A DNA stretch of 64,000 bases, taken from assembly GCF_018129985.1 (NCBI RefSeq), contig NZ_JAFCKT010000005.1, positions 62,001-126,000 on the forward strand, given 5' to 3'. The notes beneath the pieces were generated by a model. The model was not told the DNA's origin and did no database searches. It saw nothing but the letters and a program-made list of their open reading frames with translations. The position numbers were made by a program, and so were the translations under genes. Of the stretch, positions 44,265 through 52,795 are shown in pieces (positions within the stretch are counted from its first letter, which is position 1; each line of letters starts with the position of its first letter). This DNA comes from Bradyrhizobium sp. SZCCT0148. Its GTDB lineage: Bacteria > Pseudomonadota > Alphaproteobacteria > Rhizobiales > Xanthobacteraceae.

Positions 44265-45056
44265 ATGACGAAGACGTCTCGACGCGACGTGCTCACCGCT
44301 GCAGCTGCGCTGACCGCGGCAGGCATCGCCGAAGCGGCCCCGGCCGCTGCGCAGGCTGCACCGACGCCGATCTTTCCGGTGCCGATGGTGACGATTCCGA
44401 TTGTCGGCGAGAGCCATGTGTTCCAGGTCCGCCGCATCTATTGCATCGGGCGCAACTACGCAGCGCACGCGATCGAACGCGGCTCGGATCCGAACCGCGA
44501 GCCGCCGTTCTTCTTCCAGAAGCCCACCGATGCGATCCAGAACGTCGCGGTCGGCGAGGTCGCCGATCATCCCTATCCGTCGCTGACCAAGAACTATCAT
44601 CACGAGGTCGAGCTGGTCGCCGCGCTCAAATCAGGCGGCACCAACATCCCGGCCGATAAGGCGCTCGACCATGTCTATGGCTACGCGCTTGGCCTCGACA
44701 TGACCCGACGCGATCTCCAGAACGGCATGGCTGCGGAGAAGAAGCCCTGGGAGATCGGCAAGAGTTTCGATCACGCAGCAGTGCTCGGCCCGATCCATCC
44801 GGCCAGCAAGACCGGTCATTTCGAGAAGGGCGCTATTTCGCTGGCAATCAACGGGGCCGTCAAGCAGAACTCGGATCTCAGCAAGATGATCTGGAGGGTG
44901 GCGGAGCAGATCGCGAAGCTGTCGGAAGCGTTCGAGCTGAAAGCTGGCGACATCATCTATTCCGGCACGCCGGAGAATGTCGGTCCCGTCGTGAAGGGCG
45001 ACGTGCTGCTGTGCAAGCTCGAGGGCTTGCCGGACATGTCGATCAAGATCGTGTAG
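44265..45056 (+). CDS. FAH-family hydrolase with Tat signal peptide
   Basis: A 263-residue protein of the fumarylacetoacetate hydrolase family, closest in pattern to fumarylpyruvate hydrolases (CIGRNYAAHAIERG, PPFFFQKPTDA). Metal ligands fit HHEVELVAAL (residues about 105-114) and YALGLDMTRRDLQ. Uniquely for such enzymes, the first 32 residues form a twin-arginine signal (SRRDVLTAAAALTAAG) with a cut after an Ala-rich stretch. That implies a periplasmic location, where FAH enzymes are not usually found. A hairpin follows the stop. Confidence 0.85.
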   Translation: MTKTSRRDVLTAAAALTAAGIAEAAPAAAQAAPTPIFPVPMVTIPIVGESHVFQVRRIYCIGRNYAAHAIERGSDPNREPPFFFQKPTDAIQNVAVGEVADHPYPSLTKNYHHEVELVAALKSGGTNIPADKALDHVYGYALGLDMTRRDLQNGMAAEKKPWEIGKSFDHAAVLGPIHPASKTGHFEKGAISLAINGAVKQNSDLSKMIWRVAEQIAKLSEAFELKAGDIIYSGTPENVGPVVKGDVLLCKLEGLPDMSIKIV

Positions 45057-45068
45057 TTGCTCTTTGTT

Positions 45069-45096
45069 CGCCTCTCCCCGCACGCGGGGAGAGGCG
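45069..45096. terminator. Hairpin between facing genes
   Basis: CGCCTCTCCCC (45069-45079) and GGGGAGAGGCG (45086-45096) form a perfect 11-bp stem with a six-base loop between the FAH and IclR stops. There is no T tract on either strand, so it is either a weak bidirectional terminator or another dispersed repeat. Confidence 0.5.
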
Positions 45097-45113
45097 GCGC
45101 ACCGCGGCTCTGC

Positions 45114-45854
45114 CTAAGCCGCTGCCTTCGGCCTCAACCTGTCGACCGTCCGCGCGATCAGTGCGGCAACTTCCGCGATCTTCGGTCCGATCCGGAATTC
45201 AGGGCCGGCGACGACGACCGACAGACGGCGGTCGCCGATCGGCAGCGGGATCGCCGCGCCGGCGAGATCGCGGCTGTAGTCGGCAAAGCTCTGGCAATAG
45301 CCGCGCGCGATCGAGTTGCGCAGTTCGGTCTCCACCGCCTCGATGCTGATCGGCGTCGACGGGCCATATTGCTTGAACTCGATCTTGCGGTAGACCGAGT
45401 CGCGCTCCTCTTGTGAATATTGCAGCAGCAGCGCGCGGCCGCTCGCGGTCGCGTGGATCGGCACGCGGTGACCGATGGTGGCGAAATAGCGGATCGCAGC
45501 CTGGGATTCGACCACGTCGATGAATACGGCCATCACGCCGGCCGGCGCCACGATCGATGCGGTCTCGCCGGTCTCGGCGGAGAGATCGGCGATCAGCGTA
45601 TGCGTCCACTGCGGCAGCGGCTCGACCTCGGAGATCATCCGCGCCATGGCGAGCCACCGCGGCGTCGGATAGAAGCCGGCGCGTGGCCGCGGCTCATAGA
45701 GATAGCCCTTCTCCGACAGCGTCGCGAGCAGGTTGAAGGTCGAGGAGCGGGGCCAGCCGAAATGATCGGCGATCTCCGCAAGCGTCGCCGGCTTCTTCAC
45801 CTGCGCGAAGAATTCCATGATCTCCAGGACGTTTGCGGCTTGCCGAACGATCAT
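45114..45854 (-). CDS. IclR-family regulator
   Basis: A 246-residue IclR regulator: winged helix at residues 5-70 (KKPATLAEIADHFGWPRSST), effector domain at about 75-240 with ATASGRALLLQYSQEE and IARGYCQSFADYSRDLAGAAIPL, which carry the family ligand-pocket residues. It lies 22 bases after the CoA-ester lyase gene region boundary and is transcribed in the same direction as the MaoC/CoA-transferase operon, so it may be the local regulator of that operon. Confidence 0.87.
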   Translation of the reverse strand: MIVRQAANVLEIMEFFAQVKKPATLAEIADHFGWPRSSTFNLLATLSEKGYLYEPRPRAGFYPTPRWLAMARMISEVEPLPQWTHTLIADLSAETGETASIVAPAGVMAVFIDVVESQAAIRYFATIGHRVPIHATASGRALLLQYSQEERDSVYRKIEFKQYGPSTPISIEAVETELRNSIARGYCQSFADYSRDLAGAAIPLPIGDRRLSVVVAGPEFRIGPKIAEVAALIARTVDRLRPKAAA

Positions 45855-45876
45855 GGTGGCGTTGCGTCCTGCTTCT

Positions 45877-46728
45877 CTAGGGCTGGCCGAGAATCTTCTT
45901 CGCGGCGCGAAGATGAGGCTTGTCGATCATCTGGCCGTAGAGCCGCAGCGTGCCGGAATTGGGATTGCCGGCAAACGCCGCGATCACTTTCTCCGCCCAG
46001 GTCCGTTCGGCTTCCGTGGGCGCGAACGCGGCGTTGACGACATCGACGTGCTTCGGATGGATCAGCGCCTTCGCCGAAAACCCGTCGCGCCGCGCCGCGC
46101 GTGTCTCCTGCTCGAGACCGGTGAGGTTGTCGATGTCGGTATAAACGGTGTCGATCGGCGCAACCTCGGCCGCGGCCGCCGCCATCAGGCAGAGATCGCG
46201 CGCGAGACGATAGGGGCTGTGGAACACGCCGCCCGACGCTTTTTCGGTGGCGCCGAGCGAAGCCGAAAGATCCTCCGCGCCCCACATCAGGCCGGCGAGG
46301 CGAGGGGAGCAGCCCTTGTAGCTGCCAAGGCCGAAGATCGAGCCGGCGGTCTCCGTCGCGACGCAGACGATGCGCGTCGTGCCGTCGGTGATGCCGGCCG
46401 CCGCTTCCAAAGCTTCGAGCCAGGTTGCGACCTGGCGTACATCGTCGCCGCCTTGCGACTTCGGCAACACGATGCCGTCGGGCCTGCCCGGCATCACCGC
46501 GGCGAGGTCGGTCAGCGTCATGCCGGTGTCGAGCGCGTTGACGCGGACATAGAGCTGGTGCTGACCGGGGCGGCCCTTCAGCATCGCCAGCGTCAGCCCG
46601 CGGGCCTCCGGCTTTTTCTCGGTGACGACGGAATCCTCGAGATCGATGATCAGCGCGTCGGCCTTGCCTTCGCTCGCCTTCTCGAATTTGCGCGGGGAAT
46701 CCCCCGGCACGAACAGCATCGAACGCAT
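45877..46728 (-). CDS. CitE-like CoA-ester lyase
   Basis: A 283-residue HpcH/HpaI-fold lyase close to citramalyl-/malyl-CoA lyases. N-terminal RSMLFVPGDSPRKFEKA; the segment DALIIDLEDSV carries metal-site acids; ATETAGSIFGLG, MWGAEDLSASLGA and AKALIHPKHVDVV are typical of the family. The ATG at 46728 overlaps the MaoC stop by one base (TGATG) and follows AGAGG. It would split a hydroxyacyl-CoA into acetyl-CoA and an oxo acid; in an itaconate route the products are acetyl-CoA and pyruvate. Confidence 0.87.
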   Translation of the reverse strand: MRSMLFVPGDSPRKFEKASEGKADALIIDLEDSVVTEKKPEARGLTLAMLKGRPGQHQLYVRVNALDTGMTLTDLAAVMPGRPDGIVLPKSQGGDDVRQVATWLEALEAAAGITDGTTRIVCVATETAGSIFGLGSYKGCSPRLAGLMWGAEDLSASLGATEKASGGVFHSPYRLARDLCLMAAAAAEVAPIDTVYTDIDNLTGLEQETRAARRDGFSAKALIHPKHVDVVNAAFAPTEAERTWAEKVIAAFAGNPNSGTLRLYGQMIDKPHLRAAKKILGQP

Positions 46729-47180
46729 CAGACCGGCCTCTTGTGCATCATCGCCATGCGGCGGCATTTTCCGACGATCTCGTCGTTCTGGTTCAAGGCA
46801 TGGTGCTCGAACTCGACAATGCCCGCCTTCGGGCGCGACTTGGATTCCCTCAACGAAAGCACCTTCGTCGTCGCCCGCAAGGTATCGCCATGAAAGACCG
46901 GTTTCGGAAAAGTCACGTCGGTCATGCCGAGATTGGCGACGGTGGTGCCCATGGTCGTATCATAGACCGTCATGCCGATCATGATGCCGAGGGTGTAAAG
47001 GCTGTTGAAAATGCGCTGGCCGAACTCGGTCTTTTCGGCGAAATGCGCGTCGATGTGAAGCGGCTGCGGATTGAGCGTGAGCAGGCTGAACATGGTGTTG
47101 TCCATCTCCGTGACGGTCCGGGTCAGCGGATGCCGGAACTCCTGGCCCACGGAAAAATCTTCGAAATAAAGTCCGGCCAT
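46728..47180 (-). CDS. MaoC-family acyl-CoA hydratase
   Basis: A 150-residue single hot-dog MaoC hydratase. The hydratase-2 motif is TLNPQPLHIDAHFAEKTEFGQ, with Asp and His in the catalytic positions, followed by VTFPKPVFHGDTLRATT. The ATG at 47180 follows a strong AGGGAGG. Between a CaiB-type transferase and a CitE-like lyase, hydration of an unsaturated dicarboxyl-CoA such as itaconyl- or mesaconyl-CoA is the natural role. Confidence 0.88.
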   Translation of the reverse strand: MAGLYFEDFSVGQEFRHPLTRTVTEMDNTMFSLLTLNPQPLHIDAHFAEKTEFGQRIFNSLYTLGIMIGMTVYDTTMGTTVANLGMTDVTFPKPVFHGDTLRATTKVLSLRESKSRPKAGIVEFEHHALNQNDEIVGKCRRMAMMHKRPV

Positions 47181-47224
47181 CGCGGTTTCCTCCCTGCGTT
47201 CTGCGATTTGGGCCAGCGCCGCCG

Positions 47225-48427
47225 TTACGGCGGCGCGGCCAGGTGAACTGCTTTTTGCTCGGCCAACTGCTCGATCTCCTCCGTCGAGAAGCCGGCCTCG
47301 GCCAGGACGTCGCGACCGTGCTGGCCGAGCGTCGGGGCGGGACCTCCGGCCTTCGGTTGGGTTACGCTCCACGTGGAGGGAACTCGCATCTGGCGGATGC
47401 GACCCTCTACGGGGTGATCCAGCGTCCTGAAGAAGTCGACCGCCTTCAGGTGCGGATCCTCCAGGATCGTTTCTAGGGTGTGCATCGGCATCACCGGAAT
47501 GTCGGCGCGCTCCAGCAGTTCGCGCCATTCCGCGGTGGTGCGTGTGACGAAGATGTGGCCGATCTCCTCGTAGATCTCGTCGATATGTTTGGTGCGCGCC
47601 GCGTGGTTGGCGAAGCGAGGCTGATCGAGGAAGTAAGGCTGGCCGATTGCCTCGAAGAAGCTGCGCCAGTGCTTGTCGTTGTAGATGAGGACGCAAAGAT
47701 AGCCGTCGCGGGTCTTGTAAGGCTTTCGGTAGCGCGAGAGCAGGCGCGCGTAACCGCCATGATCGAGCGGTGGTTCGTAGGTGAGGCCACCGAGATGATC
47801 GACCAGCACGAATTCCGTCATCGATTCGAACATTGGCACGTCGATGCGCTGGCCGATACCGGTGCGCTGCTGGTGTATCAGTCCGCCCATGATGGCGTTG
47901 ACCATCATCAAGCCGACGATGCGGTCGGCGATGGTGACGGGCACGTAGCGGGGCGTGCCGTCACTGGCGGCTGCGAGCAATGTCGGAATGGTGGACGCGC
48001 CCTGGATCAGATCGTCATAGGCAGGCTTGGCGGCGTAGGGGCCAGACTGGCCGTAGCCGAACGCACCGACATAGACGAGGGCGGGATTGATCGCGCTCAG
48101 CGTCTCGTAGTCGAGACCGAGCCGCGCCATGGCCTGCGGACGCACGTTATAGACCAGCGCGTTGGCGCGCTCCGCGAGCCGCAGCAGCGCCTCGCGCCCC
48201 TCCGGCTTCTTGAGGTCGAGCACGATGCTGCGCTTGCCGCGATTGACGTTGTTGAACATGCCGCCCATGCCGGGCGCGCGGCCGGGCCCGATCTGGCGGA
48301 CGATGTCGCCTTCGGGACTTTCGACCTTGATCACGTCGGCGCCCATGTCCGCCAGCACCTGGGTGCCGTAGGGGCCCATCAGTACCGAGGTCAGGTCGAG
48401 AATGGTGAAGCCGGCGAGCGGTCCCAT
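47225..48427 (-). CDS. Family III CoA transferase (CaiB/BaiF)
   Basis: A 400-residue formyl-CoA-transferase-type enzyme, working through an aspartyl-CoA thioester. N terminus PLAGFTILDLTSVLMGPYG; the catalytic Asp is in the family position within KPAYDDLIQGAS (about residue 150). C-terminal GQHGRDVLAEAGFSTEEI is typical. It is the first gene of a minus-strand operon with the MaoC hydratase and CitE-like lyase and probably activates the imported acid. Confidence 0.9.
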   Translation of the reverse strand: MGPLAGFTILDLTSVLMGPYGTQVLADMGADVIKVESPEGDIVRQIGPGRAPGMGGMFNNVNRGKRSIVLDLKKPEGREALLRLAERANALVYNVRPQAMARLGLDYETLSAINPALVYVGAFGYGQSGPYAAKPAYDDLIQGASTIPTLLAAASDGTPRYVPVTIADRIVGLMMVNAIMGGLIHQQRTGIGQRIDVPMFESMTEFVLVDHLGGLTYEPPLDHGGYARLLSRYRKPYKTRDGYLCVLIYNDKHWRSFFEAIGQPYFLDQPRFANHAARTKHIDEIYEEIGHIFVTRTTAEWRELLERADIPVMPMHTLETILEDPHLKAVDFFRTLDHPVEGRIRQMRVPSTWSVTQPKAGGPAPTLGQHGRDVLAEAGFSTEEIEQLAEQKAVHLAAPP

Positions 48428-48454
48428 GAAGCCTCATTTATATTCATATAGGTG

Positions 48455-48563
48455 GAATTAGAATTCATAAAGAGCGGGTGTCAATTCGCTCGCTGAGGCT
48501 GGATGTGCATGGGCCTATGCAATGTTCATATACTTGACAGATAAATTCACATATATGTACGTT
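48455..48563. promoter_or_regulatory. Divergent promoters between CoA-transferase and TRAP operons
   Basis: The AT-rich middle of this 222-base gap holds TTGACA on the minus strand (48484-48479) with TAATTC 18 bases on (48460-48455), and TTGACA on the plus strand (48534-48539) with TACGTT 18 bases on (48558-48563). The plus spacer contains the perfect palindrome ACATATATGT (48549-48558), and the minus one contains GAATTC. Joint control of both operons by one regulator is likely. Confidence 0.5.
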
Positions 48564-48649
48564 CGCCTCAATAAGAATTTGGAGCGAGATCCGGGCGGTC
48601 GGGGCGCAGTCGCCGCCTTCGGCGTGGGGACGCGTCTAGGGAGAACGAA

Positions 48650-49678
48650 ATGAAGAGGACTTTGAGTTGGGCTGCCGCGGTGTTCGCACTCGCGCTGCCG
48701 GTCTCGACACTGGAGGCGCAGGCCATCGAGTTGAAGGTCGCCGACTCCTTCCCCGCCGGCCACTATCTCGTTCGTCTGATGCTCAAGCCGTGGATGGACG
48801 ACGTCACCAAGCGCACCAATGGTGGGGTGACCTTCACCTATTATCCGAACCAGCAGATCGGCAAGGCGGTGGACATGCTCCGGCTGACGCAGTCGGGCGT
48901 GGTCGACATCGGCTACATCGCGCCGTCCTATGTCTCGGACAAGATGCCGCTGTCGGAAGTGGCGCAACTGCCTGGCGCGTTCGCGACCAGTTGCCAGGGC
49001 ACGCTCGCTTATTGGAAGATTGCGCGCGAAGGCCTCCTGGCCAAGCAGGAATACGCGCCGAACAAGATCAAGCTGCTGATGGCCGTAGTGCTGCCGCCCT
49101 ATCAGGTGTGGACCGTCAAGTCGAAGGTCGAGTCCATCAAGGACATGCAAGGCCTGAAGCTGCGCACGACCGGCGGCGCGCAGGATCTGACGCTGCGCGC
49201 GCTCAACGCCGTGCCGGTGCGCATGGCTGCGCCCGACGCCTATGAGTCGCTGTCGCGCGGCACGATGGACGGCCTGCTGTTCCCTCTGGACAGCGTCGTA
49301 TCCTACGGCCTCGACAAGCTCGTCAAGCACGCCACCGAAGGTGTCAGCTTCGGCAGCTTCATCGTTGCGTATTCCATCAATCAGTCGGTCTGGGACAAGT
49401 TGCCCGAGGACGTGAAGAAGGCGATGGAGGAAGCCTCCGAAGCGATCACGCCGAAGGCCTGCGCCGACGTCGACAAGGAAGGCGAAGTGACCACGAAGCA
49501 TCTCAAGGACCAGGGCATCAGCTTCGATCCGCTACCGGATGCCACGCGCGCCGAGATGAAGGACAAGCTGAAGGGCGTCAGTCAGGAATGGGCGTCCGGT
49601 CTCGACAGCCGCGGCAAGCAGGCATCCGCTGCCTTGAAGGAGTTCGAAGGTCTGCTCGCCGCCGGCGGCGCCAGGTAA
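48650..49678 (+). CDS. TRAP transporter substrate-binding protein (CoA locus)
   Basis: A 342-residue DctP-family receptor. Signal peptide MKRTLSWAAAVFALALPVS ends near AQA. Landmarks are VADSFPAGHYLVRLML, YYPNQQIGKAVDML and MQGLKLRTTGGAQDLTLRAL, where the conserved Arg contacts the ligand carboxylate. It is only distantly similar to the receptor at 28025. The ligand is presumably the acid activated by the divergent CoA transferase. Confidence 0.9.
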   Translation: MKRTLSWAAAVFALALPVSTLEAQAIELKVADSFPAGHYLVRLMLKPWMDDVTKRTNGGVTFTYYPNQQIGKAVDMLRLTQSGVVDIGYIAPSYVSDKMPLSEVAQLPGAFATSCQGTLAYWKIAREGLLAKQEYAPNKIKLLMAVVLPPYQVWTVKSKVESIKDMQGLKLRTTGGAQDLTLRALNAVPVRMAAPDAYESLSRGTMDGLLFPLDSVVSYGLDKLVKHATEGVSFGSFIVAYSINQSVWDKLPEDVKKAMEEASEAITPKACADVDKEGEVTTKHLKDQGISFDPLPDATRAEMKDKLKGVSQEWASGLDSRGKQASAALKEFEGLLAAGGAR

Positions 49679-49732
49679 CTCGGAAATCAAACGCCAAACA
49701 ACTCGATCCGATACGGCAAGGGGGCGTCAGAC

Positions 49733-50281
49733 GTGATCAGGCGAGCAACGGATGTTCTCGGCGTGCTCGAACGCGCGCTCACGGTGATCGCGGCGATTTC
49801 GCTATTCGCGATCATGGCGCTGGTGGTGGCCGACGTCTTCATGCGGTACGTCATGAACAGCCCGCTCTCGTTCACCTACGATCTGATCGGGCTGTATCTC
49901 ATGGCCGGCGTGTTCTTCCTGACATTGTCGGATACCTTGCGCGTTCATGCGCATGTCGGTGTCGACATCCTGCTGTCGCGTGCGCCGCCGGTCGGGCGGC
50001 GGCTGTCGGAGATCGTCACCGCGCTTACTGGATTGTTTGTCTTCGTCCTGATTTCGAAGGTCGGATTCGAACGCGCATTGGACAATTACGAGCAGCACGA
50101 CGTGCTTGCCGGCGCCATCTCGTGGCCGACCTGGATTTCTGCAGCGCTTGTCCCGTTCGGCTGCGGCGTGCTGGTGCTGCGGTTGGCGCTGCAACTTGTG
50201 GGCAATCTGCTCAGCCTTGCCTCGGGGCGCGATCTGTTTCCGTTGCCGCCATTGACCGACGAATCCCGCAGCTTCGAATAA
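49733..50281 (+). CDS. TRAP transporter small membrane subunit (DctQ)
   Basis: A 182-residue DctQ-type protein with four membrane helices; the first two are LTVIAAISLFAIMALVVADV and YDLIGLYLMAGVFFLTL. The GTG start at 49733 follows AAGGGGG. The motif FMRYVMNSPLSFTYDL is the family counterpart of that in the first TRAP system. Twelve bases separate it from the large subunit. Confidence 0.88.
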   Translation: MIRRATDVLGVLERALTVIAAISLFAIMALVVADVFMRYVMNSPLSFTYDLIGLYLMAGVFFLTLSDTLRVHAHVGVDILLSRAPPVGRRLSEIVTALTGLFVFVLISKVGFERALDNYEQHDVLAGAISWPTWISAALVPFGCGVLVLRLALQLVGNLLSLASGRDLFPLPPLTDESRSFE

Positions 50282-50293
50282 GAGCGGCCTGAA

Positions 50294-51583
50294 ATGACAG
50301 TTATCATCGTGCTTGGCCTCCTCTTCCTGTTGCTTGCGACCGGAACGCCGGTCGGCTTCGCCATGGGCTTCGCCGGTGCGGTCGGCCTCCTGATGGTCGG
50401 CGGCACGGGCACGCTTTTCGGCATTCTTCAGACCGCGCCGCTGTCGACGGTTTCGTCCTACGAACTGATCACGATCCCGATGTTCCTGCTGATGGCCGAA
50501 CTGGTCCTGCTGTCCGGCGTCGCCGACGATATGTTCAAGACTGCTTCAGCCTGGATCGGCCGCGTTCCGGGCGGCCTCGGCATGGCGACCGCCCTGGCCG
50601 GCGCCGGCTTCGGAGCGATCTGCGGCACCTCCACGGCATCTGCGGCGACGCTGTCGTCGACCAGCCTTCCTGCGATGATCAAGCAGGGCTATGAACCGAA
50701 AATGGCCGCTGGCGTCGTCGCCATCTCGGGCACGCTGGCCATGTTGATCCCGCCGAGCGTCGCGCTGGTGATCTTCGGCCTCCTGGCTGAAGTCAATATC
50801 GGGCAATTGCTGATCGGCGGCATCCTTCCGGCGGTGCTCGTGACCGCGACCATCATGGCGACGATCTACTTCCTGGTCTGGCAGGATCCGTCGCGGGCCC
50901 CGCGCGTCGAGCCGGTATCCTGGCGCGAGAAATTCTCGCTGCTGCGGCAGGTCGGCCCAATGGTGCTGCTGTTCTCGCTCGTCACCGGCACGATCTATCT
51001 CGGCGTTGCAACGCCGACCGAGGCCTCGGCGCTGGGCGCCGCGGGAGCGCTGGTGCTGGCCATCGCCAAGCGCAGGGTGACGCCGACGACGCTCTACCGC
51101 GCGCTGCTGAGTGCCTGCCACGGCACCTGCATGATCGCGACCATCCTCGTCGGCGCCTCGATCTTCGGCTATTTCTTCACCCTCACGCATGTGACGCAGG
51201 ATCTCGTCGCCTGGATCGGCAGTCTGCCGACCTCGCGCTGGGTCATCATCACCCTGATCCTGTTCGGTTACATCGTGCTCGGTTCCTTCATGGATCAGAT
51301 CGCGATCCTGGTGCTCACCGTGCCGATCGTGCTGCCGCTGATCAAGACGCTCGGCTTCGATCCGATCTGGTTCGGCGTCATCAAGATCGTCACCGCCGAG
51401 GTCGGCATGATCACGCCGCCGGTAGGGCTGAACTGCTTCATCGTCGCCCGCTATGCCAAGCGGCCGGTGGCGGAGGTGTTCCACGGCACCTTCCCGCATT
51501 TCATCGCGCACCTGATCGCGATCGCGATTTTGGTGGCGTTTCCGTCTATCATTCTCTGGCTGCCCTCGCAGATGGGGCGCTAG
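50294..51583 (+). CDS. TRAP transporter large membrane subunit (DctM)
   Basis: A 429-residue DctM-family permease of normal length with about 12 membrane helices. Family stretches: TIPMFLLMAELVLLSG, GFGAICGTSTASAATLSS, TPTEASALGAAGALVLA and MITPPVGLNCFIV. With the two preceding genes it makes a complete TRAP transporter using a sodium or proton gradient. Confidence 0.92.
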   Translation: MTVIIVLGLLFLLLATGTPVGFAMGFAGAVGLLMVGGTGTLFGILQTAPLSTVSSYELITIPMFLLMAELVLLSGVADDMFKTASAWIGRVPGGLGMATALAGAGFGAICGTSTASAATLSSTSLPAMIKQGYEPKMAAGVVAISGTLAMLIPPSVALVIFGLLAEVNIGQLLIGGILPAVLVTATIMATIYFLVWQDPSRAPRVEPVSWREKFSLLRQVGPMVLLFSLVTGTIYLGVATPTEASALGAAGALVLAIAKRRVTPTTLYRALLSACHGTCMIATILVGASIFGYFFTLTHVTQDLVAWIGSLPTSRWVIITLILFGYIVLGSFMDQIAILVLTVPIVLPLIKTLGFDPIWFGVIKIVTAEVGMITPPVGLNCFIVARYAKRPVAEVFHGTFPHFIAHLIAIAILVAFPSIILWLPSQMGR

Positions 51584-51621
51584 GATCGGAGCTCGCGGCT
51601 CCCAAGAAGGAGATCAAGAAC

Positions 51622-52788
51622 ATGGATTTCGCGCTCACCGATCAGCAGGAAGCCATTCGCGACGCCATCGCCAAGGTTTGCGAAAACTTTCCCGACGCCT
51701 ATTGGCTGAAGAAGGACCACGACGGCGGCTTCCCGCACGACTTCCACAAGGCGATGGCCGATGCCGGCTGGCTCGGCATCTGCGTGCCCGAGGAATATGG
51801 CGGCTCCGGTCTTGGCATCACCGAGGCCGCGATCATGATGAAGACCATCGCGGAATCCGGCGCCGGCATGTCCGGCGCCTCCGCGGTGCACATCAACGTG
51901 TTCGGACTCAACCCCGTCGTCGTGTTCGGTACTGAAGAGCAGCGCAAGCGCATGCTGCCGCCGATGGTGGAGGGCCGCGAGAAGGCCTGCTTCGCCGTCA
52001 CCGAGCCCAACACCGGCCTCAACACCACGCAGTTGAAGACCCGCGCCGTCGCCAAGAACGACCGCTACGTCGTCAATGGCCAGAAGGTTTGGATCTCGAC
52101 CGCACAGGTGGCGCACAAGATCCTGCTGCTGGCGCGCACCACGCCGCTGGAAGAGGTACGCTCGCCGACCCATGGTCTCAGCCTGTTCTACACCGATTTC
52201 GACCGCAAGAAGATCAAGGTCCACGAGATCGAGAAGATGGGCCGCAAGGTCGTCGATTCCAACGAGCTGTTCTTCGAGGACTTCGAGATCCCGATCGAGG
52301 ACCGCATCGGCGAAGAGGGCAAGGGTTTTCAGTACATCCTCGAAGGCATGAACCCCGAGCGTATCCTGATCGCGGCGGAGGCGGTCGGTCTCGGCAAGGT
52401 CGCGCTGTCGCGCGCCAGCGAATACGCCAAGACACGAATGGTGTTCAACCGTCCGATCGGCAAGAACCAGGGCATCCAGCATCCGCTCGCGGTGAACTGG
52501 GTCGAGCTGGAAGCCGCCTGGCTGATGGTGATGTCGGCGGCCTGGCAATATGACAAGGGCATGCCGTGCGGGGCTGCGGCCAACGCCGCCAAATATCTCG
52601 CTGGCGAAGCCGGCTTCCATGCTTGCGAGCAATCCGTGATGACACATGGCGGTTTCGGCTATGCCAAGGAGTATCACGTCGAGCGGTATTTGCGTGAAAG
52701 CCTGATCCCGCGCATCGCGCCGGTCAGCCCGCAACTTGCACTCAGCTTCATCGCGGAGAAGGTGCTGGGCCAAGCCAAGTCGTATTAG
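51622..52788 (+). CDS. Acyl-CoA dehydrogenase
   Basis: A 388-residue acyl-CoA dehydrogenase. N-terminal helical domain, FAD/substrate segment CFAVTEPNTGLNTTQLKTRAV cut at about residues 131-151, and the C-terminal FAD-binding HGGFGYAKEYHVERYLRES. AAGAAGGAG precedes the ATG. An acyl-CoA dehydrogenase gene also accompanies the itaconate operon of Pseudomonas aeruginosa, which supports the context reading, but its own substrate cannot be read from sequence. Confidence 0.92.
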   Translation: MDFALTDQQEAIRDAIAKVCENFPDAYWLKKDHDGGFPHDFHKAMADAGWLGICVPEEYGGSGLGITEAAIMMKTIAESGAGMSGASAVHINVFGLNPVVVFGTEEQRKRMLPPMVEGREKACFAVTEPNTGLNTTQLKTRAVAKNDRYVVNGQKVWISTAQVAHKILLLARTTPLEEVRSPTHGLSLFYTDFDRKKIKVHEIEKMGRKVVDSNELFFEDFEIPIEDRIGEEGKGFQYILEGMNPERILIAAEAVGLGKVALSRASEYAKTRMVFNRPIGKNQGIQHPLAVNWVELEAAWLMVMSAAWQYDKGMPCGAAANAAKYLAGEAGFHACEQSVMTHGGFGYAKEYHVERYLRESLIPRIAPVSPQLALSFIAEKVLGQAKSY

Positions 52789-52795
52789 GCCGTCT

